Source: Nocardioides sp. Iso805N
Lineage (GTDB): Bacteria; Actinomycetota; Actinomycetes; Propionibacteriales; Nocardioidaceae
Direction of reading: 5' to 3'
Assembly (NCBI RefSeq): GCF_000364605.1
Contig: NZ_KB822580.1
Span: 219,264 to 283,263 of the forward strand
DNA length: 64,000 bases
Part shown: piece by piece, positions 44,863 through 55,732 of the stretch
Layout of the letters: each line of letters begins with the position of its first letter
How positions within the stretch are numbered: position 1 is the first letter of the stretch
The notes under the pieces: generated by a model
Told to the model about the DNA's origin: nothing
Seen by the model: only the letters and a program-made list of their open reading frames with translations
Database searches by the model: none
Made by a program: the position numbers and the translations under genes

Positions 44863-45720
44863 TCAGACCGCTGCCTCGAGCGCGGCGAACTCCTCGTCGG
44901 TGAGCTTCACCTCGGCGGCGGCCAGGTTGTCCTCGAGGTGGGCGACGCTGGACGTGCCGGGGATCGGCAGCATCACCGGCGAGCGGCGCAGCAGCCAGGC
45001 CAGCGCGAGCTGGGACGGCGTGGCGCCCTTGTCCGCGGCGATCTCGGTGAGCGGGCTGCCTTCCTTGGACAGCTCGCCGGTGGCCAGCGGGAACCACGGG
45101 ATGAAGCCGATCCCGTTCTCCTCCGCGTGGTCGAGCAGACTCTCCGCCGAGCGGTTGGCAAGGTTGTAGAGGTTCTGCACCGTCGCGATGGTGGCGACCT
45201 TCGAGGCGGTCTCGACCTCCTCGACGGAGACCTCGGAGAGGCCGATGTGGCGGATCTTGCCCTCCTCCTGCAGCTTGGCCAGCTCGCCGACCTGGTCCTC
45301 GAGCGGGACCTCGGGGTCGATCCGGTGCAGCTGGAAGAGGCCGATCTGCTCGAGACCGAGGTTGCGCAGCGAGAGCTCGGCCTGCTGGCGCAGGTAGGCG
45401 GGGCGGCCGACGGGCGTCCAGATGTTGGGGCCCTGCCGGGTGAGGCCGGCCTTGGTCGCGATCACGATGTCGTCGGCGTACGGCGCGAGCGCCTTCTTGA
45501 TCAACTGCTCGGCGACCACCGGGCCGTAGGAGTCAGCGGTGTCGATGAAGTTCACCCCGAGCTCGACGGCCCGCCGCAGCACCCGCACCGCCTCGTCGGG
45601 ATCCTTGGGGTCGCCCCAGACACCTGGACCGGTGAGCTGCATCGAGCCGAATCCGAGCCGGTGGACGGTGAGGTCGCCGATGGTGAATGTGCCGCTTGCG
45701 GCGATGGGAGTGGTGGTCAT
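44863..45720 (-). CDS. Aldo/keto reductase
   Basis: 285 residues from ATG 45720, with GAAGGAGCAGCGTG upstream. AKR catalytic features: [16 protein letters not shown] (Asp and Tyr), VIATKAGL (Lys), and [10 protein letters not shown] (His), plus the NADPH-binding end [20 protein letters not shown]. Annotated relatives reduce aldehydes or ketones and act in detoxification. It is the last gene of a three-gene minus-strand group with a flavodoxin-like and a PNPOx-like protein, together suggesting a redox-detoxification unit. Substrate unknown. Confidence 0.9.
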   Translation of the reverse strand: MTTTPIAASGTFTIGDLTVHRLGFGSMQLTGPGVWGDPKDPDEAVRVLRRAVELGVNFIDTADSYGPVVAEQLIKKALAPYADDIVIATKAGLTRQGPNIWTPVGRPAYLRQQAELSLRNLGLEQIGLFQLHRIDPEVPLEDQVGELAKLQEEGKIRHIGLSEVSVEEVETASKVATIATVQNLYNLANRSAESLLDHAEENGIGFIPWFPLATGELSKEGSPLTEIAADKGATPSQLALAWLLRRSPVMLPIPGTSSVAHLEDNLAAAEVKLTDEEFAALEAAV

Positions 45721-45749
45721 CACGCTGCTCCTTCGAAGGGTGGTCGTGG

Positions 45750-46235
45750 TCAGTCGCAGAGCAGGGCGGACAGGGTGCCACCGAGCTCGTAGGCGGCCTC
45801 GCGGTGGGTGTCGTCGAGGTCTCCGAGGATCTCCAACACCGGCGCGGCCTGTTTCCATGCCAGCGCCTGGACGATGCTCTGCACGGACCGGACCGCCCCG
45901 GTGGTGTCGTAGCGACCATGTACCCACAGGCCGTAGGGCTTGCGCCCGCCGCTGGCCTCTCGGGCGCTGCCGTCGTCGCTGAGCGCGCCGCCAGCCTGGA
46001 GGAAGATGGTGTCGAAGAAGTGCTTGAGGGCGCCGGACATGTATCCGAAGTTGGCCGACGTGCCGAGCAGGTAGCCGTCCGCAGTCAGGACGTCCTCCGC
46101 GCTCGCCTCCAGGGCGGGGCGGACCACCACCTCGACGCCGGAGATGGCGTCGTCGCGGGCGCCGGCGACGACAGCTTCGGCGAGCGCCTGCGTCGTCGGT
46201 GTGGGGGAGTGATGCACGACGAGCAGGCGCGCCAC
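45750..46235 (-). CDS. Flavodoxin/NAD(P)H-dependent FMN reductase-like protein
   Basis: 161 residues from GTG 46235. The flavodoxin-like fold starts [20 protein letters not shown] (phosphate-binding loop), continues [29 protein letters not shown] (FMN-contacting loop) and ends with the [12 protein letters not shown] helix. Such proteins reduce FMN or azo/quinone compounds. It lies four bases after the PNPOx-like gene and 29 before the aldo/keto reductase, all on one strand, so an operon is likely. Confidence 0.85.
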   Translation of the reverse strand: MARLLVVHHSPTPTTQALAEAVVAGARDDAISGVEVVVRPALEASAEDVLTADGYLLGTSANFGYMSGALKHFFDTIFLQAGGALSDDGSAREASGGRKPYGLWVHGRYDTTGAVRSVQSIVQALAWKQAAPVLEILGDLDDTHREAAYELGGTLSALLCD

Positions 46236-46239
46236 CCGC

Positions 46240-46638
46240 TCAGTCCTCCGACAGACTCTTGCCGGTGATGACGTCGGCCTTGATCTGCAGCCACAGGGGC
46301 CGTACGCCGGCGGCCCAGGAACGCAGCGCCTTCACCTCGGCGGGGACGTCCTCGTCGTGGTAGAACGCCGTGGCGCGGCCGTGGACGACGACGCTCCAGC
46401 CCACGTGCGTGCCGGGGTCGAGATCGTCGATCTCGATAGCGACCTGGCTCTCGTCGGTCTGCTCGGCGATCGAGGAGTGCGCGGTCGTGCGCATCCACAG
46501 GGCGCCGTCGTAGGTCACGTAGTTGACCGGCAGGAGCTCGGGCCCGGTGCTGGTGTTCCAGGCGATCCGAGCCAGGTCGCGGCTCTGCAGCCGTCCCCAG
46601 CACTCGTCTTCGGTCAGGTCCGCGAGGTGTCGTCCCAT
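46240..46638 (-). CDS. Pyridoxamine 5'-phosphate oxidase-family flavin/F420-binding protein
   Basis: 132 residues. A compact split-barrel: MGRHLADLTEDECWGRLQSR, LARIAWNTSTGPELLPVNYV, HSSIAEQTDESQVAIEIDDL and WSVVVHGRATAFYHDEDV. Actinobacterial relatives bind FMN or F420 rather than pyridoxal substrates; which applies cannot be read here. First gene of the three-gene redox group. The gap upstream to the GNAT gene is about 74 bases with no obvious motif. Confidence 0.8.
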   Translation of the reverse strand: MGRHLADLTEDECWGRLQSRDLARIAWNTSTGPELLPVNYVTYDGALWMRTTAHSSIAEQTDESQVAIEIDDLDPGTHVGWSVVVHGRATAFYHDEDVPAEVKALRSWAAGVRPLWLQIKADVITGKSLSED

Positions 46639-46712
46639 GCGGCCAGTGTGGCAGAGCGGGCACCGCGATCCCAGGGTCCTGGGTCGGGCGCTCGGTCAGC
46701 CCCGGCGTCGGG

Positions 46713-47888
46713 TCAGTGCAGCCGGCGACGCAGCTCCACCTGTACGCCCGCGATCCGGCTGCCCAGCCGATCGAGGATGCCGACCACGTGGGTGGCGCTG
46801 ACCGGGACCGAGGACTGGGCGACCCGTACGCGCGGACGGTCGACCTCGATCCAGCTCAGCAGGTCGCTGAGCATCAGCAGGCCGAGCCGGTTGCCTCGGT
46901 GCGCCGGCTCGACGAGTACGTCGCCGTTCACGGCGTGCTCCGGCGCGGCATCGGCGACGGAGAGCTGGGCGGTACCCGCTGGCGCGCCGTTGATCAGATG
47001 GCGCGCGCGGATCCGGAAGACGGTCGTCCCCTCGACGTCCTCGCTCTCGCGCAGCAGTTGGTAGGAGGCGCCGTAGGAGAGCGCGTCCTCGGTGATGCGA
47101 CGTCGTCGCTGGGCGGTCGCGCCCAGCTCGATGCGACGTACGGTGCTGGGGGCGGCGCGCTCACCGAACCCGCGTCGCCACAAGAACTCCTCGGCCTCGG
47201 ACGCCTCCCAGACCGTCGCCGCGACGACACGGTGTCCGCGCTCCGCCGCCCTGGCGATGGCCAGGGAGAGCAGTTCGCGACCGAGGCCGGTGGCCCGCTG
47301 CTCGGTCGCCACCGATCCGTGCACCACGGCGACGACGTCGCCAGGCTCGAGGGTCGCCCCGTCCACGCCGTCCCCGGCGGCCGCCGCGTCCTCGGCGTAC
47401 TCGGGGTCCTCGGCGTCGGCGGGGGCATCTGCGCCCGACTCGGGTGTCGGTTCCTCGCCCGAACCGCCGGTGAGGGTGACCCAGCCGACGGGGCGAGCGA
47501 GGGCACGACCACGCGGCCCGGCGACCCACAGCCCGCTGCTGAGCGTGCGGAGCTTGGTGAGCAGGGCCGGTCCGGAGACCGCGGCGACGTCGCGGCCGGC
47601 TGCGATCAGCTCGGCCCGGTCCAGCATCGCCAGCCGGTTCGCCAGGTCGGGGGTGAGCGCGGCGAGATCGACCTCGACGATCTCGTAGGGGTCCTCGGCA
47701 GGCTCCTCGATCGGCTCGGCGGCGCCGTCCACGGCGCTCGTCCCTCCAGCACCCTCGGTGAACCCTCCAGCCTCAGCGCCGGCGTCGGCCTCCTCCTCGG
47801 GGACGTGGTCGATCAGGGCGACGGGGGCGTTGCTGCGGGCACGGAGCCGGCTCGACGCACGCGCGAAGAAGTTCACGATGCGGGGCAT
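46713..47888 (-). CDS. GNAT-family N-acetyltransferase with two acetyltransferase lobes
   Basis: 391 residues from ATG 47888. After a basic N-terminus and an acidic Glu/Ala-rich linker (DHVPEEEADAGAEAGGFTEG) come two GNAT-like regions: VATEQRATGLGRELLSLAIA (the R/Q-x-x-G-x-G/A acetyl-CoA loop, residue about 205) and DVLVEPAHRGNRLGLLMLSDLL (near 330). The first region contains an inserted acidic stretch (GADAPADAEDPEYAEDAAA). Two-lobed GNAT proteins of this kind occur in actinobacteria with unknown substrates. An alternative ATG at 47933 would overlap the leuA leader start and is rejected. Confidence 0.8.
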   Translation of the reverse strand: MPRIVNFFARASSRLRARSNAPVALIDHVPEEEADAGAEAGGFTEGAGGTSAVDGAAEPIEEPAEDPYEIVEVDLAALTPDLANRLAMLDRAELIAAGRDVAAVSGPALLTKLRTLSSGLWVAGPRGRALARPVGWVTLTGGSGEEPTPESGADAPADAEDPEYAEDAAAAGDGVDGATLEPGDVVAVVHGSVATEQRATGLGRELLSLAIARAAERGHRVVAATVWEASEAEEFLWRRGFGERAAPSTVRRIELGATAQRRRRITEDALSYGASYQLLRESEDVEGTTVFRIRARHLINGAPAGTAQLSVADAAPEHAVNGDVLVEPAHRGNRLGLLMLSDLLSWIEVDRPRVRVAQSSVPVSATHVVGILDRLGSRIAGVQVELRRRLH

Positions 47889-47931
47889 CGGCCGATGTGA
47901 CCACGATCTGTGGGGTAACGTAGGTTTCGTC

Positions 47932-49780
<1,849 letters not shown>

Positions 49781-49786
49781 GTCGGG

Positions 49787-49870
49787 GATTTCGCAGGCTT
49801 CAGTCCGGGATCGTGCAGGTAGGAATGCCTGCACGATCCCGGACTCATTGCTGCGAAAGTCACGAATCGG
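49787..49870. repeat. Palindrome of the GTGACTTTCGCAG family between leuA and an EEP gene
   Basis: AGTCCGGGATCGTGCAGG (49802-49819) pairs perfectly with 49828-49845 around loop TAGGAATG; a 5-base internal bulge separates this from a second stem TTTCGCAG (49789-49796)/CTGCGAAA (49851-49858). The right edge (GATTCGTGACTTTCGCAG read in reverse) also encodes the end of the convergent EEP gene and matches the element after dnaE2 at 26091. Confidence 0.75.
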
Positions 49871-50708
49871 CGAGGACCAGCTTGGCGTGATACTCGCGGT
49901 GGTGGTCGGTCGCGGTGGTGTGCACGACCCGGTAGCCGTGCGGCCGCAGCCCGGGGGTGGCATACATCTGGTCGATCGGCAGGATGCGGTGGCACTGCTG
50001 CTGCGTCGCCACCAGGCTGGTCATCCCGGCATGGGTGAAGGCACAGGCCGGGGTCCACTCGGCGTTGAAGTCGCCGGCGACGACGACCTGCCAGTCCGGG
50101 TGCTCGCGGCGCAGCCGCTTGACCCGGGCGACCTCGAGACCCAGCGAGATCCGGCGCCAGGGCCCGACCGTGAGTCGAGGGTTGTGCACCGGGATGACGG
50201 CGACGATGGCACCGGTGGTCCGATCGGCCAGGACCGGGATGGGCAGGCGGATGCGCTGGCCGTGCACGTAGCGGATGGTGAGTGACTCCTGGTCGAGGAG
50301 GCGGAACGCCGTACGCCGGTAGAAGACCACGTTGTCGATGGTGTTGCCGCCGTCAACCAGCGCCCAGGTACTGCCACCGAGGTGGCGGAAGTCGCGGCGC
50401 TGGTCGGGTGCCGTCTCGGCGAGCACGCCGAGGTCGACGTGGGCGCGGCGCAGGTGCGCGATGTTCGTCCGCATCCGGGAGTCGGCGGTGGCACGCGCCC
50501 GCCGGTCGTGGTTGGAGCGCAGCGCGTTCATCCAGAAGAACTCCCGCACCTGGCGCTGGATGGTTGCGGGCTGTGCCGGCGCGACGGCGGGCGGAGGAGG
50601 CGGCACGCTGTCGTCGACGGGTGCGGGCTCGGCGGCCGCGGTGAGCGGGATGACGGCGAGGAACGCCGTGAGCACGGCGGTGCGGATCGTCGTACGCCGG
50701 AGGTCCAT
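49860..50708 (-). CDS. Secreted EEP-family protein (putative exported nuclease/phosphatase)
   Basis: 282 residues from ATG 50708. Sec signal peptide (LRRTTIRTAVLTAFLAVIPLTAAA, cleavage near residue 26). The EEP fold contains WALVDGGNTIDNVVFYRRTAF, IVAVIPVHNPRL, VVVAGDFNAEWTPAC (GDFN, near residue 213) and, at the end, YRVVHTTATDHHREYHAKL with the catalytic DH pair. Shorter than and clearly different from the other secreted EEP protein at 11488. Substrate unknown; DNA, RNA or sphingolipids are all possible. The last codons overlap the palindrome downstream of leuA. Confidence 0.78.
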   Translation of the reverse strand: MDLRRTTIRTAVLTAFLAVIPLTAAAEPAPVDDSVPPPPPAVAPAQPATIQRQVREFFWMNALRSNHDRRARATADSRMRTNIAHLRRAHVDLGVLAETAPDQRRDFRHLGGSTWALVDGGNTIDNVVFYRRTAFRLLDQESLTIRYVHGQRIRLPIPVLADRTTGAIVAVIPVHNPRLTVGPWRRISLGLEVARVKRLRREHPDWQVVVAGDFNAEWTPACAFTHAGMTSLVATQQQCHRILPIDQMYATPGLRPHGYRVVHTTATDHHREYHAKLVLADS

Positions 50709-50755
50709 GGTGCTCTAGATCGAACACGGACCGGGTGACCTGAGGGTGGCGGCTC

Positions 50756-51499
50756 TCAGTCTTTCGAGCGAACCGCTTGCCGCAGCTGGGTGGCAGAGTT
50801 GCGGATCACGTCGCGGATCAGCTCGGTCGTGCGCGGGTCGTCCAAGGCGCCGTCGACGATGCGGAGCACGGTGTTGGCGATCATCTGCACGATCTCGTCG
50901 TGGAACGGGACATAGCGCAGCTTGCCGGTGGTCGGGTCGTTGCGGACGAGGTCGAGCACCATGGCCTCGAGCTCGTCCCTGTTCTCGTCGAGGGCCGCCT
51001 TGACGTTGGCCGCGTAGGTGCCCTCCTGAAGGACGTCGATGACCTCGTCGAGGACCGCCACGGTGATCGGTCGCTTGATGGTGTCGATGATCGGCCCGGA
51101 GAAGTGGTTGATCGTCTGCACCGTGATCCGGTCGCCGAAGACGTTGTCGGTGCGGTCGGCGGCGCGGGCGAACCTGGCCAGGGCGATCAGGATGCCGAAC
51201 CACAGCGGCGCGCCGACCAGCAGCGGCACCAGGGCGATCGCCTCCCACCAGTGCCTGCGCAGGTAGCGCCAGCCGATCCGGAAGCGCAGCCACCGCCAGG
51301 AGATGGCCAGGAGGAACAGTGCGCAGATGATCGCGTCGGTGTAGCGGAGCCAGGAGGGACGCCACGCCAGCAGCAGGATGCCGGTGGCGAGCGAGATCCA
51401 CGAGACGATCACCAGCGCCCAGTCGATCGGGCTCGCAGGGCGGCGGTACTCCGGTGCGTTGGCGGAGACCGGGGTGGCACTCGGCCGTGCGGCTGTCAT
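50756..51499 (-). CDS. Predicted membrane protein with long soluble tail
   Basis: 247 residues from ATG 51499. Two or three membrane spans near the N-terminus ([54 protein letters not shown]), then a charged cytoplasmic domain with [20 protein letters not shown] and a helical C-terminal region repeating [20 protein letters not shown]. The layout (membrane pore region, then a long soluble domain) recalls two-TM channel-like proteins, but I cannot assign a family. Divergent from recO across 18 bases, so a shared promoter region is possible. Confidence 0.6.
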   Translation of the reverse strand: MTAARPSATPVSANAPEYRRPASPIDWALVIVSWISLATGILLLAWRPSWLRYTDAIICALFLLAISWRWLRFRIGWRYLRRHWWEAIALVPLLVGAPLWFGILIALARFARAADRTDNVFGDRITVQTINHFSGPIIDTIKRPITVAVLDEVIDVLQEGTYAANVKAALDENRDELEAMVLDLVRNDPTTGKLRYVPFHDEIVQMIANTVLRIVDGALDDPRTTELIRDVIRNSATQLRQAVRSKD

Positions 51500-51517
51500 G
51501 GCCGCACAATAGGAGAC

Positions 51518-52249
51518 GTGCCCCTCTACCGCGACGATGCGATCGTGTTGCGCACCCACAAGCTGGGTGAGGCCGACCGCATCATCACCCTGCTGACCCG
51601 TCAGCACGGTCGCGTGCGTGCGGTCGCCAAGGGCGTTCGGCGTACGACGTCGAAGTTCGGCTCGCGACTGGAGCCGTTCACCCATGTCGACCTGCAGATC
51701 GCCGAGGGCCGCAACCTCGACACGATCACCCAGGCCGAGACGGTCGATCTCTTCCATGCCGGCATCGGGCTCGACTACGACCGCTACACCGCCGGCACGG
51801 TGATGCTGGAGACCGCGGAGCGCCTGGCCACCGAGGAGCGGGAGCCGTCGGTGCAGCAGTACCTGCTGCTGGTCGGGGCGCTGCGCGCCCTGGCGGCAGG
51901 CGACGGCAGGCTCCCCGGCCAGGTGCTGGACTCCTACCTGCTGCGCTCGCTCGCCGTCGCCGGCTACGCACCCTCCTTCGAGCACTGTGCCCGCTGCGGC
52001 GTGGAGGGTCCGCACCGCTGGTTCAGCCCGTCGATGGGTGGCGCCGTGTGCACCACCTGCCGAGTGCCCGGCTCGGCCTCACCCGCTGCGGAGACGCTCA
52101 GCCTGCTCGGCGCGCTGCTGTCCGGTGACTGGGAGGTCGTGGCCGCCAGCGACGAGCGGCACCGGCGCGAGGCCAGCGGCCTGGTGGCCGCCTATCTGGC
52201 CTGGCACCTGGAGCGGGGCCTGCGTTCGCTGGAGTATGTGGAACGCTAG
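51518..52249 (+). CDS. recO: DNA repair protein RecO
   Basis: 243 residues from GTG 51518 with AGGAGA four bases upstream. The N-terminal OB fold ([33 protein letters not shown]) and the C-terminal zinc finger with cysteines in [11 protein letters not shown] and [12 protein letters not shown] identify RecO, which helps RecR load RecA onto SSB-coated gaps. Its placement before uppS matches many actinobacterial genomes. The previous gene is divergent, so recO is probably the first gene of its own transcript with uppS. Confidence 0.96.
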   Translation: MPLYRDDAIVLRTHKLGEADRIITLLTRQHGRVRAVAKGVRRTTSKFGSRLEPFTHVDLQIAEGRNLDTITQAETVDLFHAGIGLDYDRYTAGTVMLETAERLATEEREPSVQQYLLLVGALRALAAGDGRLPGQVLDSYLLRSLAVAGYAPSFEHCARCGVEGPHRWFSPSMGGAVCTTCRVPGSASPAAETLSLLGALLSGDWEVVAASDERHRREASGLVAAYLAWHLERGLRSLEYVER

Positions 52250-52255
52250 GTCGCT

Positions 52256-53038
52256 GTGAGTCACCGCCAGCCGACCCCGCATCCCTCCGGCGCCACCCCG
52301 CCCCCGATCCCGCGGGACCTGGTCCCGCGGCACGTCGCGGTGATCATGGACGGCAACGGCCGCTGGGCCAAGGAGCGCGGGCTGCCGCGCACCCGCGGTC
52401 ACGAAGCGGGTGAGTCGAGTCTCTTCGACGTGGTCGAGGGCGCGATCGAGCTCGGCGTGAAGGCGATCAGCGCCTATGCGTTCTCCACCGAGAACTGGTC
52501 GCGCAGCCCCGACGAGGTGAGGTTCCTGATGGGCTTCAACCGCGACGTGATCCGGCGACGGCGCGACGAGATGAACGAGCTGGGCGTGCGGGTGCGATGG
52601 GCGGGCCGCGCACCGCGGTTGTGGCGGTCGGTGATCAAGGAGCTGCAGGTCGCCGAGGAGATGACCAAGAATAACGACGTGTGCACGCTGACGATGTGCG
52701 TCAACTACGGCGGGCGCTCTGAGTTGATCGATGCCACCCGACGCATCGCCGCCGACGTCGCGGCCGGTCGCCTCAAGGCGGACAAGGTCGATGAGAAGGT
52801 CTTCGCCCGCTATCTCTACGTACCCGAGCTGGCCGAGGCTGACCTGATCTGGCGCACCAGCGGTGAGCAGCGGCTCTCCAACTTCATGCTCTGGCAGGCG
52901 GCCTACAGCGAGCTCGTCTTCACCGATGTGCTCTGGCCCGACGTGGACAGGCGCCATCTCTGGGCGGCCTGCGAGACCTACGCCCGCCGCGATCGACGGT
53001 ACGGCGGGGCCCTGCCCAACGACGCGCCTCCTGTTTGA
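52256..53038 (+). CDS. uppS: Isoprenyl transferase (undecaprenyl pyrophosphate synthase)
   Basis: 260 residues. Diagnostic motifs: HVAVIMDGNGRWAKERGLPR (MDGNxRWA with the catalytic Asp), RGHEAGESSLFD, AYAFSTENWSR, MCVNYGGRSEL and LIWRTSGEQRLSNFM. It makes cis-polyprenyl diphosphate, the lipid carrier for peptidoglycan and other wall polymers. GTG 52256 follows the recO stop by six bases, so both are co-transcribed. The C-terminal tail (RRYGGALPNDAPPV) is ordinary for the family. Confidence 0.96.
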   Translation: MSHRQPTPHPSGATPPPIPRDLVPRHVAVIMDGNGRWAKERGLPRTRGHEAGESSLFDVVEGAIELGVKAISAYAFSTENWSRSPDEVRFLMGFNRDVIRRRRDEMNELGVRVRWAGRAPRLWRSVIKELQVAEEMTKNNDVCTLTMCVNYGGRSELIDATRRIAADVAAGRLKADKVDEKVFARYLYVPELAEADLIWRTSGEQRLSNFMLWQAAYSELVFTDVLWPDVDRRHLWAACETYARRDRRYGGALPNDAPPV

Positions 53039-53069
53039 CAGAAGTGAGAATCATTCTCATTATTGGAGT
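53035..53069 (+). promoter_or_regulatory. znuA promoter with Zur box
   Basis: TTGACA (53035-53040), 17 bases, CATTAT (53058-53063) and six bases to GTG 53070 give a strong promoter with a leaderless start. TGAGAATCATTCTCA (53045-53059) is a perfect palindrome matching the TGAnAATnATTnTCA Zur box and lies between the two hexamers, overlapping the -10. Binding of zinc-loaded Zur would block znuACB. Confidence 0.9.
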
Positions 53070-53975
53070 GTGCAGCCGCTTCGCCTCGTCGCCGTCCTCT
53101 CCGTCGCCCTGATCTCCCTCGCCGGTCTCACGGCGTGCGGCTCGGGGCCGACGAGCAGCAAGGACGTCGTCGAGGTCGTTGCCGGCGAGAACTTCTGGGG
53201 CGACGTGGTCAGCCAGGTCGGTGGCTCGCACGTCAAGGTCACCTCGATCATCAGCAACCCCGACGACGACCCGCACGAGTACGAGTCCTCGGACCGCAAC
53301 GCCATCGCGATCGCCACCGCGCGGCTGGTGGTGCGCAACGGCCTCGGCTACGACGACTTCCTGACCAAGCTGGTCTCAGCATCCGGCGCGCACCCGAAGG
53401 TGCTGACGGTGGCCGACGTTCTCGGCGTCACGGGCGCCGACGCCAACCCGCACCTGTGGTACGACGCGCCGTGGCTGCCCGAGGTCGCCGAGGCCGTCGC
53501 GACCGAGCTGGGCGAGCTCGACCCGGCCAACAAGGCCGAGTTCGAGGCCAACGCGAAGACGTTCACGCAGAGCCTCGCGCCCCTGCTGGGCGTCATCGGC
53601 CAGATCAGGAGCCAGTACGCCGGCACCCCGATCGCCTACACCGAGCGCGTCCCCGGCTACCTCGTCCAGGCAGCCGGCCTGACCCTCGGGATCCCCGCCA
53701 GCTTCGCGCAGTCGGTCGAGGACGGGAGCGACCCCAGCCCGCACGACACGGTGGCGTTCAACGACGCGATCAAGAACGGTACGGTCAAGGTGCTGCTCTA
53801 CAACGCGCAGGTGACCGATGCGCAGACGACCGAGATCAAGCGGCTGGCCACCGATTCCGGCGTACCGATCGTCGGGGTGACCGAGACGATGCCGCCGTCC
53901 TACCACCACCTGCAGGACTGGCAGCTCGCCCAGGCCAAGGCCCTGCTCGAGGCGCTCCAGAAGGCGAGTCGATGA
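53070..53975 (+). CDS. znuA: Zinc ABC transporter substrate-binding lipoprotein
   Basis: 301 residues from GTG 53070, the codon predicted as +1 of the mRNA. Lipobox LISLAGLTACGS (Cys near residue 24). TroA-type metal-binding residues appear in SNPDDDPHEYESSDR (His), VTGADANPHLWYDAPWLPEV (His/Asp) and GSDPSPHDTVAFNDA (His), with EFEANAKTFTQSL in the linker region. There is no long His-rich loop, so zinc rather than manganese is argued mainly by the Zur box and the linked zur. Overlaps the ATPase gene by four bases. Confidence 0.88.
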   Translation: MQPLRLVAVLSVALISLAGLTACGSGPTSSKDVVEVVAGENFWGDVVSQVGGSHVKVTSIISNPDDDPHEYESSDRNAIAIATARLVVRNGLGYDDFLTKLVSASGAHPKVLTVADVLGVTGADANPHLWYDAPWLPEVAEAVATELGELDPANKAEFEANAKTFTQSLAPLLGVIGQIRSQYAGTPIAYTERVPGYLVQAAGLTLGIPASFAQSVEDGSDPSPHDTVAFNDAIKNGTVKVLLYNAQVTDAQTTEIKRLATDSGVPIVGVTETMPPSYHHLQDWQLAQAKALLEALQKASR

Positions 53976-54799
53976 GTCAACGACCGGCGATCCAGCTCGA
54001 TCACGCGGCCCTGCGCCGTGGCGACCGCCTCCTGTGGCGGGACCTGACGCTCGACATCGAGGCGGGGGAGTTCGTCGCCATCCTCGGGCCCAACGGCGCC
54101 GGCAAGTCGACGCTGCTCAAGGTGCTGCTCGGTCTGCTCCCGCTGAGTGAGGGGCATGCCCTGGTCGCCGGCAAGGCGCCGCGTCGCGGTAGTGCGGAGG
54201 TGGGCTACGTGCCGCAGCAGAAGGGCTTCGACACCGACCTCGGTGCCCGCGGTCGTGACCTCGTCACGCTCGGTGTCGACGGTCACCGCTTCGGTCCGCT
54301 AGGGGCAGCGGGCCGGGCGGCGCGGGTGGAGGCGGCCATCACGGCGGTCGGGGCGAAGGCCTACGCCGACCGGCCCATCGGTCGGCTCTCGGGCGGCGAG
54401 CAGCAGCGGCTGCGGATCGCCCAGGCGCTCGTCGGCGACCCGTCGGTGCTGCTGTGCGACGAGCCCCTGCTCTCCCTCGACCTCAATCACCAGCGCGGCG
54501 TGGTCGAGCTGCTCGACAGGCGCCGTCGCGAGGCCGGTACGGCGGTGCTGATGGTGACCCACGAGATCAACCCGGTGCTGCCCTACGTCAACCGCGTCAT
54601 CTACCTCGTCGACGGCCGCGTCGCCGTCGGCAAGCCCGACGAGGTGCTCACCAGCGCCCGGCTCTCCAGCCTCTACGGCACCCGGGTCGACGTACTGCGC
54701 GTGCGTGACCGGATCGTGGTCCTCGGCGCGGAGACCGAGCCACACCACGACCACGACCACTTCCATGACAGCGACGCGGGGGAGTGGCACGCGCAGTGA
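53972..54799 (+). CDS. znuC: Zinc ABC transporter ATP-binding protein
   Basis: 275 residues. Walker A LGPNGAGKST (about residues 38-47), signature LSGGEQQRLRIAQAL, Walker B VLLCDEPLLSLDL and the H-loop MVTHEIN. It ends in a His/Asp-rich tail (EPHHDHDHFHDSDAGEWHAQ), unusual for such ATPases and a plausible intracellular zinc sensor or donor site. The start overlaps the znuA stop and the 3' end overlaps znuB's GTG (both four bases), so the three genes form a translationally coupled operon under Zur. Confidence 0.93.
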   Translation: MSQRPAIQLDHAALRRGDRLLWRDLTLDIEAGEFVAILGPNGAGKSTLLKVLLGLLPLSEGHALVAGKAPRRGSAEVGYVPQQKGFDTDLGARGRDLVTLGVDGHRFGPLGAAGRAARVEAAITAVGAKAYADRPIGRLSGGEQQRLRIAQALVGDPSVLLCDEPLLSLDLNHQRGVVELLDRRRREAGTAVLMVTHEINPVLPYVNRVIYLVDGRVAVGKPDEVLTSARLSSLYGTRVDVLRVRDRIVVLGAETEPHHDHDHFHDSDAGEWHAQ

Positions 54800-55617
54800 A
54801 CGACATCTGGACCTACCTGCACTATCCGTTCGCCCAGCACGCCCTGATCGCGGCGACCCTCGTGGCGCTGGTCAGCGGCCTGATCGCTCCGTTCGTCGCT
54901 GCCCGGGACATGGCCTTCGCCGTGCACGGCAGCGCGGAGCTGGCGTTCCCGACGGCGGTCGCGGGCCTCCTGCTCTTCGACGACGCGCTCACCGGTGCGC
55001 TGCTCGGCTCCGTGCTCGTCGCGATCGCCATCGCCCTGCTCGGCAGCAGACGCGGTGACGGCAACACCGCGATCGGCGTCATCCTCGCCTTCGGCCTGGG
55101 CCTCGGCGTGTTCCTGCTGAGCTTCTACCACGGGTACGCCAGCCAGGCGACGAACATCCTCTTCGGCTCGATCGTCGCCGTCACGGGTCGCGACCTGGCC
55201 GTGCTCGGCGTGGTTGCCGCCGTGGTGAGCCTGCTCGTGCTGGTGGTCTACCGGCCGCTGTTCTTCTCCTCGGTGGACCCCGAGGTCGCCGAGGCCCGCG
55301 GCGTCCCGGTCCGCATCCTGGGGCTCCTCTTCGTGCTCATGCTCACCGTCACCGTCACCGAGGTGGCGCAGGTCGTCGGCACCCTGCTGGTGCTTAGCCT
55401 GGCGATCACGCCGGCGGCGGCAGCACGATGCTGGACGGCGGCGCCGTTATTGGTGACCGGCCTCTCGGTGCTCTTCGCGCTGCTGGCCGCGGACGGTGGG
55501 TTCCTGCTCTCGCTGGCCTTCGTCGACTCCGGGGTGAAGGCGAGCGTGTTCATCACCTTCATCAGCTTCGGCCTCTACGTCGTGGCTCGCGTGGCCGCCG
55601 TGGTGCGGAGGGTCTAG
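54796..55617 (+). CDS. znuB: Zinc ABC transporter permease
   Basis: 273 residues from GTG 54796 (GTGA overlap with znuC); GTG 54784 with GGGGGAG upstream is an alternative. Eight or nine membrane spans, including LIAATLVALVSGLIAPFVAA, AIGVILAFGLGLGVFLLSFY and ILGLLFVLMLTVTVTEVAQVVG, with the family signature AARDMAFAVHGSAELAFPTA. The SLAITPAAAARCWTAAPLL segment and YHGYASQATNILFGSIVAVTG fit ABC-3-type metal permeases. It converges on zur, from which it is separated by an inverted repeat. Confidence 0.92.
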   Translation: MNDIWTYLHYPFAQHALIAATLVALVSGLIAPFVAARDMAFAVHGSAELAFPTAVAGLLLFDDALTGALLGSVLVAIAIALLGSRRGDGNTAIGVILAFGLGLGVFLLSFYHGYASQATNILFGSIVAVTGRDLAVLGVVAAVVSLLVLVVYRPLFFSSVDPEVAEARGVPVRILGLLFVLMLTVTVTEVAQVVGTLLVLSLAITPAAAARCWTAAPLLVTGLSVLFALLAADGGFLLSLAFVDSGVKASVFITFISFGLYVVARVAAVVRRV

Positions 55618-55619
55618 CC

Positions 55620-55732
55620 GCCGAGTCTGCAGAAATGGCGCCTGTGTTTGCAGATGTGGCGCATCCGTCGCGCACGGGGCCGAGCGGGCACGCCGCATGT
55701 ACCGACTCGGCGCCCATTTCTGCAAGGTCGGC
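55620..55732. repeat. Imperfect inverted repeat between znuB and zur
   Basis: GCCGA (55620-55624) pairs with TCGGC (55728-55732), and TGCAGAAATGGCGCC (55628-55642) with GGCGCCCATTTCTGCA (55709-55724) with one bulged base. A partial direct copy, TTTGCAGATGTGGCGCA, sits in the loop (55648-55662). It fills the convergent gap and may act as a bidirectional terminator. Confidence 0.65.
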
